The notes beneath the pieces were generated by a model that searched no databases, was not told where the DNA came from, and saw nothing but the letters and a program-made list of their open reading frames with translations. Below, piece by piece: positions 1 through 7,403 of a stretch of 42,771 bases of DNA; the stretch's first letter is position 1, and every line of letters starts with the position of its first letter. The position numbers and the translations under genes are program-made. Origin of the DNA: Pseudomonadota bacterium (GTDB lineage Bacteria; Pseudomonadota; Alphaproteobacteria; Caulobacterales; Caulobacteraceae); assembly GCA_023424215.1 (NCBI GenBank), contig JAFAEC010000110.1, positions 1 to 42,771 of the forward strand. Direction: 5' to 3'.

Positions 1-689
1 GCCCTGAGGCCGCCGTGGGTCTCTGGCGGGCGCGGCGGCGGGGCGGTCGCCGCGGCCCGGATCAGCAGGGCGGCGAGGACGAGGTTGGGGGCGATCAGGG
101 CCAGGCTGGCGGCGCGCCAGCCCTCCAGCCCGGCCACGCCGCCGCCCAGCAGGACCAGCGCGGCGCCGCCCAGCAGCAGCGCGCCGCTGCGTCCCGACGC
201 CGACCCGGTGGTGAACAGGGACAGGCCGCGGGAGCGTCGGCCGAAGTCGGGCTGGCCGGCGATCAGCATCAGCGCCGCCGGCACGAAGACGGCCTGGCCG
301 GCCCCCAGCAGGACCCGCCCGGCGACCATCCCGCGGTAGTCGGGGGCCAGCGCGAAGACCAGCGCTCCCAGGGTCCAGACGGCCACGCAGGCCAGCGACA
401 GCCTCCACGGATTGACCGCCCGCACCCATTGTCCGGCGGCGAGCAGGCCGATGACGTACAGGGCGACGAAGGCCGGTCCCTGCAGCGCCCCGATCTGCGC
501 GTCGGCGAGGCCCAGCTCGGCGCGAATCAGAGGGGCGGTGACCGCCGGCAGGGCGCGGTCGACATAGGCCGCGAACTGCACCGATGCGAGCAGGACGACG
601 GCCGACCAGGGCAGTCTGCTCCCCCCCTCCGACCCGGCGTGCGGGACGGCGGCGCGGGAAGCGGAATCGGTCAGATGGGGGACTTGCAA
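1..689 (-). CDS. MFS transporter, N-terminal part (runs off left edge)
   Basis: Reading the minus strand gives a hydrophobic protein typical of the major facilitator superfamily. After a polar N-terminus it reads LPWSAVVLLASVQFAAYVDR, and further on there is an MFS-like loop with GRVLLGAGQA and GLSLFTTGSASGRSG. Several alternating hydrophobic segments are visible, so this is an inner-membrane transporter of unknown substrate. No ATG exists in frame. An upstream in-frame TAA limits the start, and TTG at 689-687, preceded by AAGG with a 6-nt gap, is the best candidate; a later non-ATG start is possible. Only about 229 residues are present, roughly half of a 400-residue MFS protein, and the stop lies outside the window. 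The family call is safe but the substrate cannot be read from the sequence. Confidence 0.8.
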   Translation of the reverse strand, partial: MQVPHLTDSASRAAVPHAGSEGGSRLPWSAVVLLASVQFAAYVDRALPAVTAPLIRAELGLADAQIGALQGPAFVALYVIGLLAAGQWVRAVNPWRLSLACVAVWTLGALVFALAPDYRGMVAGRVLLGAGQAVFVPAALMLIAGQPDFGRRSRGLSLFTTGSASGRSGALLLGGAALVLLGGGVAGLEGWRAASLALIAPNLVLAALLIRAAATAPPPRPPETHGGLR

Positions 690-805
690 GGCGAGCCTTC
701 GGAACGATTCCCGTTATGGAAGCATGAAGGTTAACGGTCAAACGTCCGGCCGACGCTTTTGTTACCCCCAGTAGGATATTCGTGCCCCTTTTGGGACGGA
801 CAGCC

Positions 806-919
806 ATGGCGGGCGGACGCTCGGGTGGCCAGCCTCTGCGGGTCCCGAACGTCGACCGCGACTTCGGGGCGCGGACTTCGCAGGGGGAGCGGACGGCCGG
901 AACCGTCCGAACAGACTGA
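806..919 (+). CDS. possible 37-aa small protein, coupled to the next gene
   Basis: An ATG at 806 opens 37 codons rich in Gly, Arg and Thr (starting MAGGRSGGQP). The stop TGA at 917-919 overlaps the next ATG as TGATG. GGGACGGA lies 5-12 bases before the ATG and could act as a ribosome-binding site. Third codon positions are mostly G or C, as in neighbouring genes. It may be a small leader or coupled gene, or chance: length alone gives little support. I do not recognise the protein. Confidence 0.3.
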   Translation: MAGGRSGGQPLRVPNVDRDFGARTSQGERTAGTVRTD

Positions 920-1248
920 TGTCGAGTGATGTGACCGGCGCGCGCCAGATCGCGGCCGACGGCGAGGCGACAGGGCGGGCGACCGCGCCGATTCGCTGGC
1001 GTGGACGGGGCCCTGCGGCGGCCGCGGCGGCGTCGGCGGACCTGCTGCCCCCGATCAGCTGGGACCAGCTGGAGGAGGTGCTCACGGCCATGGCCGTCAC
1101 CACCGACCAGGCCCTGATGGTCAAGCATCTGCTGGCGGGAGCCCGGCGCGACGCGCCCCGCCTGCCGGTGGAGGAGACCATCCGCGACATCCTGTGCATC
1201 GGGGCGGCGGTGGCCGCGGTCGAGCCCATCGCCCGGCCCGCGGCCTGA
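919..1248 (+). CDS. hypothetical protein, 109 aa
   Basis: Unknown protein. The N-terminal 40 residues are low in complexity (Ala, Gly, Arg). From about residue 43 the sequence is better ordered: PPISWDQLEEVLTAMAV, then KHLLAGARRDAPRLPVEETI and a hydrophobic stretch DILCIGAAVAAVEPIA, which suggests a small helical domain. No signal peptide is apparent. The start at 919 overlaps the stop of the preceding small ORF, and the 3-prime end is overlapped by the next small ORF, so these genes probably form one transcription unit running away from the divergent MFS gene. No function can be assigned. Confidence 0.55.
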   Translation: MSSDVTGARQIAADGEATGRATAPIRWRGRGPAAAAAASADLLPPISWDQLEEVLTAMAVTTDQALMVKHLLAGARRDAPRLPVEETIRDILCIGAAVAAVEPIARPAA

Positions 1249-1418
1249 CCCGCCCGGAGGCGGGGGGCCGCCGGACCTTCAGGGCGCTGAGACGCCTGTT
1301 CTGCCGACACCGCTACTGGTGGTCCGAACGCCGTCAGGCTGAGGTCTGCTATCACTGCGGCCACGCCCGGACGGGCGACGATACGCCCGGGGAAGGCGGC
1401 GACGATGATGCGAATTGA
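1194..1418 (+). CDS. small Cys/His-rich protein, start uncertain
   Basis: The C-terminal half carries a compact Cys/His pattern: LFCRHRYWWSERRQAEVCYH followed by CGHAR, a possible zinc-ribbon-like knuckle with ligand spacing C-x2-H-x14-C-x2-C-x-H as read here. It ends with an acidic tail (GEGGDDDAN). The longest reading starts at GTG 1194, overlapping the previous gene by 55 nt, but there is no convincing ribosome-binding site and the residues before the Cys/His block look like out-of-frame sequence. A later non-ATG start near 1245-1280 is possible. The start of the next gene overlaps its last 14 bases. The function is unknown; zinc binding is inferred only from the pattern. Confidence 0.45.
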   Translation: MHRGGGGRGRAHRPARGLTRPEAGGRRTFRALRRLFCRHRYWWSERRQAEVCYHCGHARTGDDTPGEGGDDDAN

Positions 1419-1596
1419 ACTGGAGCGTCGCGCCGGCGCCCGCCTGCTCCGCGTCGATTTCGTCGGCGTCAGCGGCCAGGTCTGCGGCAGCCGCTTCGAG
1501 GTCCACGGGACGGACGTGGAGACCTTCTTCGACCTTGAGGCCGCCCGCGCGCGCTTCGACCAGCTGGCCGACGCGCCCTCGTCCGCCGCCGCCTGA
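1405..1596 (+). CDS. hypothetical protein, 63 aa
   Basis: A small protein with a clean ATG ATG start and a good purine-rich stretch (GGGGAAGG) just upstream. The sequence reads like a compact alpha/beta fold: a strand (RIELERRAGARLLRVDF), VCGSRFEVHG, then an acidic helix (VETFFDLEAARARFDQLAD). It overlaps the 3-prime end of the preceding Cys/His-rich gene and closes a run of four overlapping small ORFs. It converges on cphB with only a few bases between the stops. I do not recognise the family. Confidence 0.55.
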   Translation: MMRIELERRAGARLLRVDFVGVSGQVCGSRFEVHGTDVETFFDLEAARARFDQLADAPSSAAA

Positions 1597-1601
1597 GCCG
1601 A

Positions 1602-2411
1602 TCACCCCTGATCGTCGGGGCCGGCTTGCGGACGCCGACGGGGAAAGTGGAACCGGTCGCCGCAGGACAGGACGTGCATCCGCACGTCGAAGATCGACAG
1701 GGGCCGCTCGGCCCGCGCCTCGGCGATGTTCGAGTGGCTGGCCTCCTCCCCGTCGACAACGTAGACCGCGCCCGCCCCGATCACCCGGCCCTCATCGCCC
1801 TCGACGAGCAGGGCGGTATCCTCGTCGACGCCGACCCCGAGCAGGCGCGGATTGTGGGCGACAGCGCCAAGCAGGCGGCCGTAGCGGCCGCGCTCGGCGA
1901 AATGCTGGTCGATGATGACGTCCCTGATCAACCCCAGCCCCGGCGCCATGTGCAGCTCGCCGATGCGGTACGATTCCGCGCTGGGTCCCTTGACCAGCAT
2001 GGTCTCGCTCATCACCGCCGCCCCGGCCGAGGTGCCGGCGATGACGCCGCCGGCGCGGTGGATCTCGTGGATGCGACGCTCGACCGGAGTGTCCCCGATC
2101 TGACTGGAGATGCGCAGCTGGTCGCCGCCGGTGAAGAAGACGCCGGCCGCCCCCTCCAGCTTCGCCAGCGTCTCCGGAGCTGCGCCGTCCGACCGCTCGT
2201 GGACGTAGAGCTCGACCATATCGTTGACGCCGAGGGCGGCGAAGGCCTTCTCGTAAGCGTCGAAATATCCGTCCGGCTCATGCGAGGCCACCGTGGCAAG
2301 TACGAGCCGCCCCCCGTCGAGCAGGCGCGCCAGTTCGCTGAGAATGACCCGGTCGCCGTCCTTGTCCTCATGGCCGCCGATGATCAGCAGTGGACCCGTT
2401 CGATCAGCCAT
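1602..2411 (-). CDS. cphB: cyanophycinase CphB
   Basis: Serine exopeptidase of the S51 family that degrades cyanophycin, the Asp-Arg storage polymer, to beta-Asp-Arg dipeptides in the cytoplasm. The 269-aa length is normal. The nucleophile elbow GTSAGA places Ser128. The DQH motif places His170 and VDED places Glu197; each is offset by exactly four residues from the Ser132/His174/Glu201 triad known for Synechocystis CphB. FFTGGDQ (about 92-98) is also typical. The start chosen is the ATG at 2411 (MADRTGPLLIIGG), which overlaps the last codons of cphA as CATGGCTGA, implying translational coupling. Longer upstream readings are in cphA sequence and were discarded. Having cphA and cphB in one operon means the cell both makes and mobilises the polymer. 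Confidence 0.95.
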   Translation of the reverse strand: MADRTGPLLIIGGHEDKDGDRVILSELARLLDGGRLVLATVASHEPDGYFDAYEKAFAALGVNDMVELYVHERSDGAAPETLAKLEGAAGVFFTGGDQLRISSQIGDTPVERRIHEIHRAGGVIAGTSAGAAVMSETMLVKGPSAESYRIGELHMAPGLGLIRDVIIDQHFAERGRYGRLLGAVAHNPRLLGVGVDEDTALLVEGDEGRVIGAGAVYVVDGEEASHSNIAEARAERPLSIFDVRMHVLSCGDRFHFPRRRPQAGPDDQG

Positions 2412-5160
2412 GCGGCGGCTCCAGTATGGTCTCGTCCAGCGGCGACGCGGGCGCACGAAGCGGGCGAAAGTCCCGGATGATCTTCCAGACAGCCTCGATC
2501 CGGGAGGGCGTGAGCACCACGAGGTCGCCCGGCTCGGCCAGCCGCAGGCACAATTCCGCGGCCTCCGACTCCTCATAGACCTCGTGGATCCGGTTGGGGG
2601 CGCAGCCGGCGGCGACGGCGCCTTCGCTCAACAGCCGCATCACCTCACCCTTGCCGCGACCGCGGTTGTCGGGGGTCTCGCGGAAGACGAGGACGTCGAA
2701 ATGCTCGGCCCCGATCCCGCCCATCTGGCGGATGTCGGCTTCGCGCCTGTCGCCCGGAATGCTGATCATGCAGATGCTCCGCTGGCCGGCCGGCTTCAGC
2801 GCCGAACAGACCCGCCCGAGCGCGCGCAGGGCTTCCGGGTTGTGGGCGTAGTCGAGGATGACCCGAAAGCCGTGGTCCTCGTGCAGGTTCATCCGGCCGG
2901 GGTTCTGCTCGAAGGTCGAGCGGAACGACCCCAGCGCCTCGCCGATCGCTTCGGGCGAAACCCCGGCGCCCCAGGCCATGGCGGCGGCGGCGAGCGCGTT
3001 CTGCACATTGAACACGGCGTGCCCCTCGAGCGTCGCCGGAATGCCGGCGGCGCGACAGATCAGGCGGCGCTCGCCGCGGTCGTGCAGAACGATCTCGTCG
3101 GTGTCCGCTTCGTGCAGCACCGCCGCCCCGCCGTCGGCGATGTGCTTGAGCACGAAGCCGGGCGTCTGCTCCCCGCCGCGCAGCGAGAACCAGCACACCC
3201 GGCCGCCGGCGTGCCGGGCCATGCGGATGGTGAGCGGGTCGTCGGCGTTGAGGACGCTGACGCCGCGGCGGGAGACGCTTTCGACCACCACCGACTTGAC
3301 CGCCGCCAGATCCTCGAGCGTGTCGATGCCCTTCAGGCCGAGATGGTCGGGCTGGACGTTGAGCACGGCGCCGACGTCGCAGCGGTCGAAGGCCAGGCCC
3401 TCGCGCAGGATGCCGCCGCGGGCGCATTCCAGCACCGCCACCTCGACCGTCGGGTCGCGGAGCACCATGCGGGCGCTCTTCGGTCCGCTGGCGTCGGACG
3501 CCGCCACCTGTTCGCGCCCGATGTAGACCCCGCTGGTGTTGGTGAGGCCGACGACCTTGCCCTGGGCGGCGAAGATGTGGGCCACCATGCGGCCGACGGT
3601 GGATTTGCCGTTGGTCCCCGTCACCGCCAGCACCGGGATCCGGGAAGGCGTCCCCCGCGGATAGAGGGAGGCGATGATCGGCTGGGCCACGTCGCGCGCC
3701 TGGCCCTCGGAGGGCGCCAGGTGCATGCGCAGCCCCGGGGCGGCATTGACCTCGACCACCCCGCCGCCGGTGTCGCGGATGGAGCGGCCGATGTCAGGAG
3801 CGAGCAGGTCGACCCCGGCCACGTCGAGGCCGACCGCGAGCGCCGCGCGGCGGGCGATGGCGGCGTTGTCGGGATGGATCCCGGCGGTGCGATCCGTCGC
3901 CGTCCCGCCGGCGGACAGGTTGGCGGCGGTGCGCAGCCGCACCTCCCGACCGACTTCGGGGACGGAGTCGACGGAAAGCCGCTGCCGGGCAAGCACCTCC
4001 TGCGCGGCGGCGTCGAGGCGAATGCGGGTCAGCACGGCCTCATGCCCCTCGCCGCGGCGGGGATCGGCGTTCACCGCCGCGACGAGTTCGGCGACGGTGC
4101 GGACGCCGTCGCCGATCACCTTCGGAGGCTCGCGCTCGGCGACCGCCACGACCTGCCCGTCGACCACCAGGATGCGGTGGTCGCGGCCGGGGAGCTGCTC
4201 CTCGACGATGACGCGTCGGCTGTGGCCGATGGCCTCCTCGAAGGCGGCGCGCAGGTCGCCCTCCGTGCGCAGGCCGGTGGTCACGCCGCGGCCGTGATTG
4301 CCGTCCAGCGGCTTGATCACCAGGGGCGGGCGCAGCCGGGCGGCGGCGGCGACCGCCTCGTCGGCGCTGCGCACCACCGCCCCGCGGGCCACCGGAATGC
4401 CAACTCCTTCCAGCAGGGCCTTGGTCTCGGCCTTGTTCCCCGCCGACTCCGCCGCGACCAGGCCGGTGCGGCCGGTGACGCTGGCGCGCAGGCGGCGTTG
4501 GTGAACGCCCCAGCCCAGCTGGATCAGGCTCTGGCTGTTGAGGCGCTCGATGGGGATGCCGCGCCGACGCGCGGCGTCGACCAGCGCCCGGGTGCTGGGC
4601 CCGAAGGCGGTGCGGCGCAGGGCCGCCGCCACCGCCGCGACGGCGCTGGCTGGATCGCCGTCGAACAGCGCCGCCGGTCTTGCGATCCGGTCCAGCCCCT
4701 CCACGGCCCGGAGATCGGGGGTGAGCAGGCCGAGCACCAGCTCGATGGCGAGGCGGCCAGCCAGCAGCGCGGCCTCCTCGTCGTGCCAGGCGTACATGAC
4801 GTTGTAGACGCCGGTCCGGCCGCGCACCGAGCGGGTCTTGCCGCGCGTCACCGGCGCGCCCGCGGCGCTCTGCAGCTCGAGCGCCACGTGCTCGATCACA
4901 TGACCCAGCCAGGTGCCGTCGCGCAGCCGCCGCACGAAGCCGCCCGGCTCGCCGTAGCAGCAGCCGTGGCGCTCAAGCCCCGGCAGGCGCTTCAGCAGGG
5001 CCTCGGTGAAACCGTGCAGCCGGTCCGTCGGCCAATGCTCCAGCGCGCCGAGATCAAGCTGCAGCCGGACCATGGGCCGGGCGCTGTACAGGTGAGGGCC
5101 GCGGTAGACGGCGCGCTCGAGGACCCGCAGCGGTCCGGTCCCCCCGATGGCGGAAGTCAT
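2404..5160 (-). CDS. cphA: cyanophycin synthetase CphA
   Basis: Makes multi-L-arginyl-poly-L-aspartate by alternating ATP-dependent addition of Asp and Arg. 918 aa, close to the usual size for CphA1. The N-terminal domain (about 1-160) has HGCCYGEPGGF and an HVIEH motif at 87-91, in the region reported to hold a primer-generating hydrolytic site in CphA1. The ATP-grasp domain (about 225-490) includes KPLDGNHGRGVTTG and ends with VEVNAAPGLRMH. The Mur-ligase-like domain follows, with Walker A GTNGKST at 515-521 and DYAHNPEALRAL further on. Both synthetic modules look intact, so this is not the degenerate CphA2 type. The start ATG at 5160 overlaps the stop of the upstream 62-aa gene (ATGA), and the stop overlaps the cphB start. 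The threonine-to-serine change in the Walker A motif (GKS rather than GKT) is conservative. Confidence 0.96.
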   Translation of the reverse strand: MTSAIGGTGPLRVLERAVYRGPHLYSARPMVRLQLDLGALEHWPTDRLHGFTEALLKRLPGLERHGCCYGEPGGFVRRLRDGTWLGHVIEHVALELQSAAGAPVTRGKTRSVRGRTGVYNVMYAWHDEEAALLAGRLAIELVLGLLTPDLRAVEGLDRIARPAALFDGDPASAVAAVAAALRRTAFGPSTRALVDAARRRGIPIERLNSQSLIQLGWGVHQRRLRASVTGRTGLVAAESAGNKAETKALLEGVGIPVARGAVVRSADEAVAAAARLRPPLVIKPLDGNHGRGVTTGLRTEGDLRAAFEEAIGHSRRVIVEEQLPGRDHRILVVDGQVVAVAEREPPKVIGDGVRTVAELVAAVNADPRRGEGHEAVLTRIRLDAAAQEVLARQRLSVDSVPEVGREVRLRTAANLSAGGTATDRTAGIHPDNAAIARRAALAVGLDVAGVDLLAPDIGRSIRDTGGGVVEVNAAPGLRMHLAPSEGQARDVAQPIIASLYPRGTPSRIPVLAVTGTNGKSTVGRMVAHIFAAQGKVVGLTNTSGVYIGREQVAASDASGPKSARMVLRDPTVEVAVLECARGGILREGLAFDRCDVGAVLNVQPDHLGLKGIDTLEDLAAVKSVVVESVSRRGVSVLNADDPLTIRMARHAGGRVCWFSLRGGEQTPGFVLKHIADGGAAVLHEADTDEIVLHDRGERRLICRAAGIPATLEGHAVFNVQNALAAAAMAWGAGVSPEAIGEALGSFRSTFEQNPGRMNLHEDHGFRVILDYAHNPEALRALGRVCSALKPAGQRSICMISIPGDRREADIRQMGGIGAEHFDVLVFRETPDNRGRGKGEVMRLLSEGAVAAGCAPNRIHEVYEESEAAELCLRLAEPGDLVVLTPSRIEAVWKIIRDFRPLRAPASPLDETILEPPHG

Positions 5161-5345
5161 GCGGGCGCAGCCTCCTGCTGGCGCAACACGCCCATCGACA
5201 TGGCCCGGACGAGATAGGCTGCCGCCTCGGCGCGGGTGCGCGCGACGCCCTGGACGAGCACCGTCTGGTCGCCGCGATCGATCGCCTTCCAGCGCCACTG
5301 GTCGCCGACCCGCCTGAGCGTCCAGCTGTAACCTGAGGGGTCCAT
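5157..5345 (-). CDS. 62-aa protein heading the cyanophycin operon
   Basis: A short gene with a clear ribosome-binding site (GGAGAA, 7 nt before the ATG at 5345). The protein starts MDPSGYSWTLRRVGDQWRWK and continues with a charged strand-rich section (DRGDQTVLVQGVARTRAEAA) and a helix (YLVRAMSMGVL). This resembles a small beta-sheet plus helix fold with no signal peptide or membrane segment. Its stop overlaps the cphA start by 4 nt (ATGA), so it is almost certainly co-translated with the synthetase. I do not recognise the family. The context suggests a role linked to cyanophycin metabolism, but that is inference only. Confidence 0.8.
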   Translation of the reverse strand: MDPSGYSWTLRRVGDQWRWKAIDRGDQTVLVQGVARTRAEAAAYLVRAMSMGVLRQQEAAPA

Positions 5346-5370
5346 TAACGTTCTCCGTTGAGGCACCGGA

Positions 5371-5395
5371 AATGCCCCGGATTTCAGTCGGTTCC
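5371..5395 (-). promoter_or_regulatory. candidate ECF (EcfG/SigT-like) promoter for the cyanophycin operon
   Basis: On the minus strand GGAAC (5395-5391) is followed after exactly 16 bases by CATT (5374-5371). The alphaproteobacterial general-stress sigma factor recognises GGAAC-N16/17-CGTT, so there is one mismatch. Transcription would begin about 20 nt before the ATG at 5345, leaving room for the GGAGAA ribosome-binding site. Geometry is good but a single near-match in GC-rich DNA can arise by chance. Confidence 0.3.
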
Positions 5396-5502
5396 TCTGT
5401 CGGGAAACCGACGGTCGAAAAGCGAGGCGGGTCGTGCCGGGCGACGGAACCGCCGGGGGACTGGGGCGTATTGCGGGCTCAGAAAGCCTCACGAGAGCCC
5501 CC

Positions 5503-6417
5503 ATGCCCCCGGCCGAGAACCTCACCCCGCTGCGCCCGGACAGCAGCGATCCCGCCGCCTTCCATCGCCGGCTGACGCGCTGGAACAGCCGCCGGCTGGA
5601 GCCGGTCACGCCCTACGAGGGCTGGGCCGACCACGCCCGCGAGGACGCCGAGATGATCCTCGTGGAGGGCGCCTTCATCGAACGGCTGCGCGCCGACGCC
5701 GCGCCGTGGCTGGCCGACCTGCCGACCGATCCCGACGGCTTCGTGGCCTGGTTCGAGGCGCTGCAGGGGGCCGGGCCGGGCGAGAACGATCCCCTGTTCC
5801 CGTGGCTGGCCGAGGAGGCCGACCTCGAGCAGATGCGCTGGTTCCTGCAGCAGGAGGTGGCCGGCGAGGCCGGCTTCGACGACCTCGTGGCCATGGCCCA
5901 GGTGCGCATGCCCGACCGGCCCAAGATGGAGCTGGCCCGCAACTACTGGGACGAGATGGGGCGCGGCAACCAGGCCGGCATGCACGGGCCGATGCTGCAG
6001 AAGCTGGCCGACCACCTCGATCTGCGCCCGACCATCGACGGCACAGTGTGGCCGGCGCTGGCGCTGGGCAATGTGCTGGTCGCCTTCTCGACCACCCGCC
6101 GCTACGCCTTCCACGCCCTGGGCGCGCTCGGCGTGGTCGAACTAACCGCCCCGTGGCGCGCCGACCATGTCGCGCGCGGCCTCAAGCGGCTCGGCGTCGG
6201 GCCGGAGCGCAAATACTACGCCCTGCACGCCACGCTCGACGTCGAACACTCGCGCGCGTGGAACGACGAGGTGCTGCGCCCGCTGGCCGAGACCCGGCCC
6301 GACGTCATCCGCAGCCTGGCCGAAGGGGCGGTGATGCGGCTGATGGCCGGCGCCGCCTGCTTCGAGGCCTATCGCGACCGGCTCTGGGGCCCCACAGACC
6401 TGCGGAAGAGCGCGTGA
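5503..6417 (+). CDS. haem-oxygenase-like diiron oxidase family protein (iron-containing redox enzyme)
   Basis: A 304-aa soluble helical protein of the Haem_oxygenas_2 / HDO superfamily, whose studied members use a two-iron cofactor to oxidise amine or amino-acid substrates. The C-terminal ligand motif H-x3-D-x2-H is explicit: HATLDVEH gives His242, Asp246 and His249. Candidate remaining ligands are Glu151 and His161 (WDEMGRGNQAGMH) and Glu214 (VVELTAP), with spacing similar to CADD-type enzymes. The start at ATG 5503 (MPPAENL) was chosen because upstream codons lie in the divergent promoter region. Its stop overlaps the GTG start of the methyltransferase (GTGA), so the two are probably a functional pair. 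It diverges from the cyanophycin operon with 157 bp between. Substrate is unknown. Confidence 0.8.
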   Translation: MPPAENLTPLRPDSSDPAAFHRRLTRWNSRRLEPVTPYEGWADHAREDAEMILVEGAFIERLRADAAPWLADLPTDPDGFVAWFEALQGAGPGENDPLFPWLAEEADLEQMRWFLQQEVAGEAGFDDLVAMAQVRMPDRPKMELARNYWDEMGRGNQAGMHGPMLQKLADHLDLRPTIDGTVWPALALGNVLVAFSTTRRYAFHALGALGVVELTAPWRADHVARGLKRLGVGPERKYYALHATLDVEHSRAWNDEVLRPLAETRPDVIRSLAEGAVMRLMAGAACFEAYRDRLWGPTDLRKSA

Positions 6418-7394
6418 GCGTACTTCCGCTGGAGGTCCGCCTCCGCGAGACCGCCCCGCCCGAGGCGGCGCTCACGGAGGCGGATCGCGCCCTCGTCCAG
6501 CTGCTCGACCGGCTGGCGGCGGACGGTTACGGCTTCGTCGCGCCAACGCCGTCGACCGCCGCCATCGTCGCCGGCCGTCGCGAGCGCGCCCGCCCGGGAA
6601 ATCTCCGCGACGTGCTGGGCTGGAGCCTGCCTTTCGCCCCCGGCGACCTGCCGCACGACATCGAGGCGTTGCTGCGCGCCGGCGACGCCTTGCGGCGCGA
6701 CGGCGAGCTGCTCCGCGCCACCGTCCGGGTCAGCACGGTCGACGGGCGCCTGCACCTGCACTCCGCCCGCGGGTCCGAAACCGACGCCGTCTTCCTCGGC
6801 CCCGACAGCTGGCGCTTCGTACGCCTGCTCCACGTGACGCTGGACCGCCGCCCCGGCTTCGCCCGGGCGCTGGACATCGGGGCCGGAGCCGGGGTCGGCG
6901 CCCTCGCCCTGGCCGCCCGCGCGCCGCTGGCCGAGGTCGCGGCCACCGACGTCAATCCCCGCGCCTTGCGCCTGATGCGGATCAACGCCGTCCATGCCGG
7001 CCAGCCGCTGCGCGTCGTCGAGGGCTCGGGCCTCGCCGGCCTGACCGGCCCGTTCGACCTCGTCGTCGCCAACCCGCCCTACATCGCCGACAGCGACGGG
7101 CGCACCTATCGCGACGGCGGCGAGGCGCTGGGCACGGCGGTAGCGTTGGGATGGGCGCGCGAGGCGACCGGCGTCCTCGCCCCCGGCGGCCGCATGGTGC
7201 TGTACACCGGCGCCCCGGTGGTGGAGGGCCAGGACCTGGTCCGCGCCGGCCTGACCGAGCTGGCCGCCGCCCGCGGCCTCGACCTCGCCTACGAGGAGCT
7301 GGACCCCGACGTCTTCGGCGGCACGCTGCGCCGGCCGGAGTACGCCACCGTCGAGCGCATCGCCGCGGTGGGGGCGGTGCTCAGGAGGGGTTAG
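6414..7394 (+). CDS. class I SAM-dependent methyltransferase (NPPY type)
   Basis: 326-aa methyltransferase. The N-terminal 140 residues form an accessory domain with no clear catalytic motif. The Rossmann core follows: motif I DIGAGAGVG (154-162), acidic loop ATDVN (177-181) and NPPY (220-223). NPPY is typical of enzymes methylating amide or amine nitrogen on glutamine, adenine or guanine, as in HemK/PrmC and RsmC families. The start is GTG at 6414, overlapping the diiron gene stop. Its 3-prime end converges on lepA with a 9-nt gap. PrmC itself is usually shorter and linked to prfA, so I read this as a specialised relative rather than PrmC. The coupled upstream oxidase suggests a small-molecule or protein substrate shared by the pair, which is inference. 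Confidence 0.82.
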   Translation: MSVLPLEVRLRETAPPEAALTEADRALVQLLDRLAADGYGFVAPTPSTAAIVAGRRERARPGNLRDVLGWSLPFAPGDLPHDIEALLRAGDALRRDGELLRATVRVSTVDGRLHLHSARGSETDAVFLGPDSWRFVRLLHVTLDRRPGFARALDIGAGAGVGALALAARAPLAEVAATDVNPRALRLMRINAVHAGQPLRVVEGSGLAGLTGPFDLVVANPPYIADSDGRTYRDGGEALGTAVALGWAREATGVLAPGGRMVLYTGAPVVEGQDLVRAGLTELAAARGLDLAYEELDPDVFGGTLRRPEYATVERIAAVGAVLRRG

Positions 7395-7403
7395 GGGCGG
7401 CCC

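Noticed and set aside
690..805. Possible GGAAC-type stress promoter at 701
   Set aside because: GGAAC is present but no CGTT follows at 16-17 bases, so the second element is missing.
2293..5217. 974-codon open frame on the plus strand opposite cphA
   Set aside because: It mirrors cphA in antisense, has repetitive Gly/Ala/Arg/His/Asp-rich composition and no domain. Very high GC creates long shadow frames.
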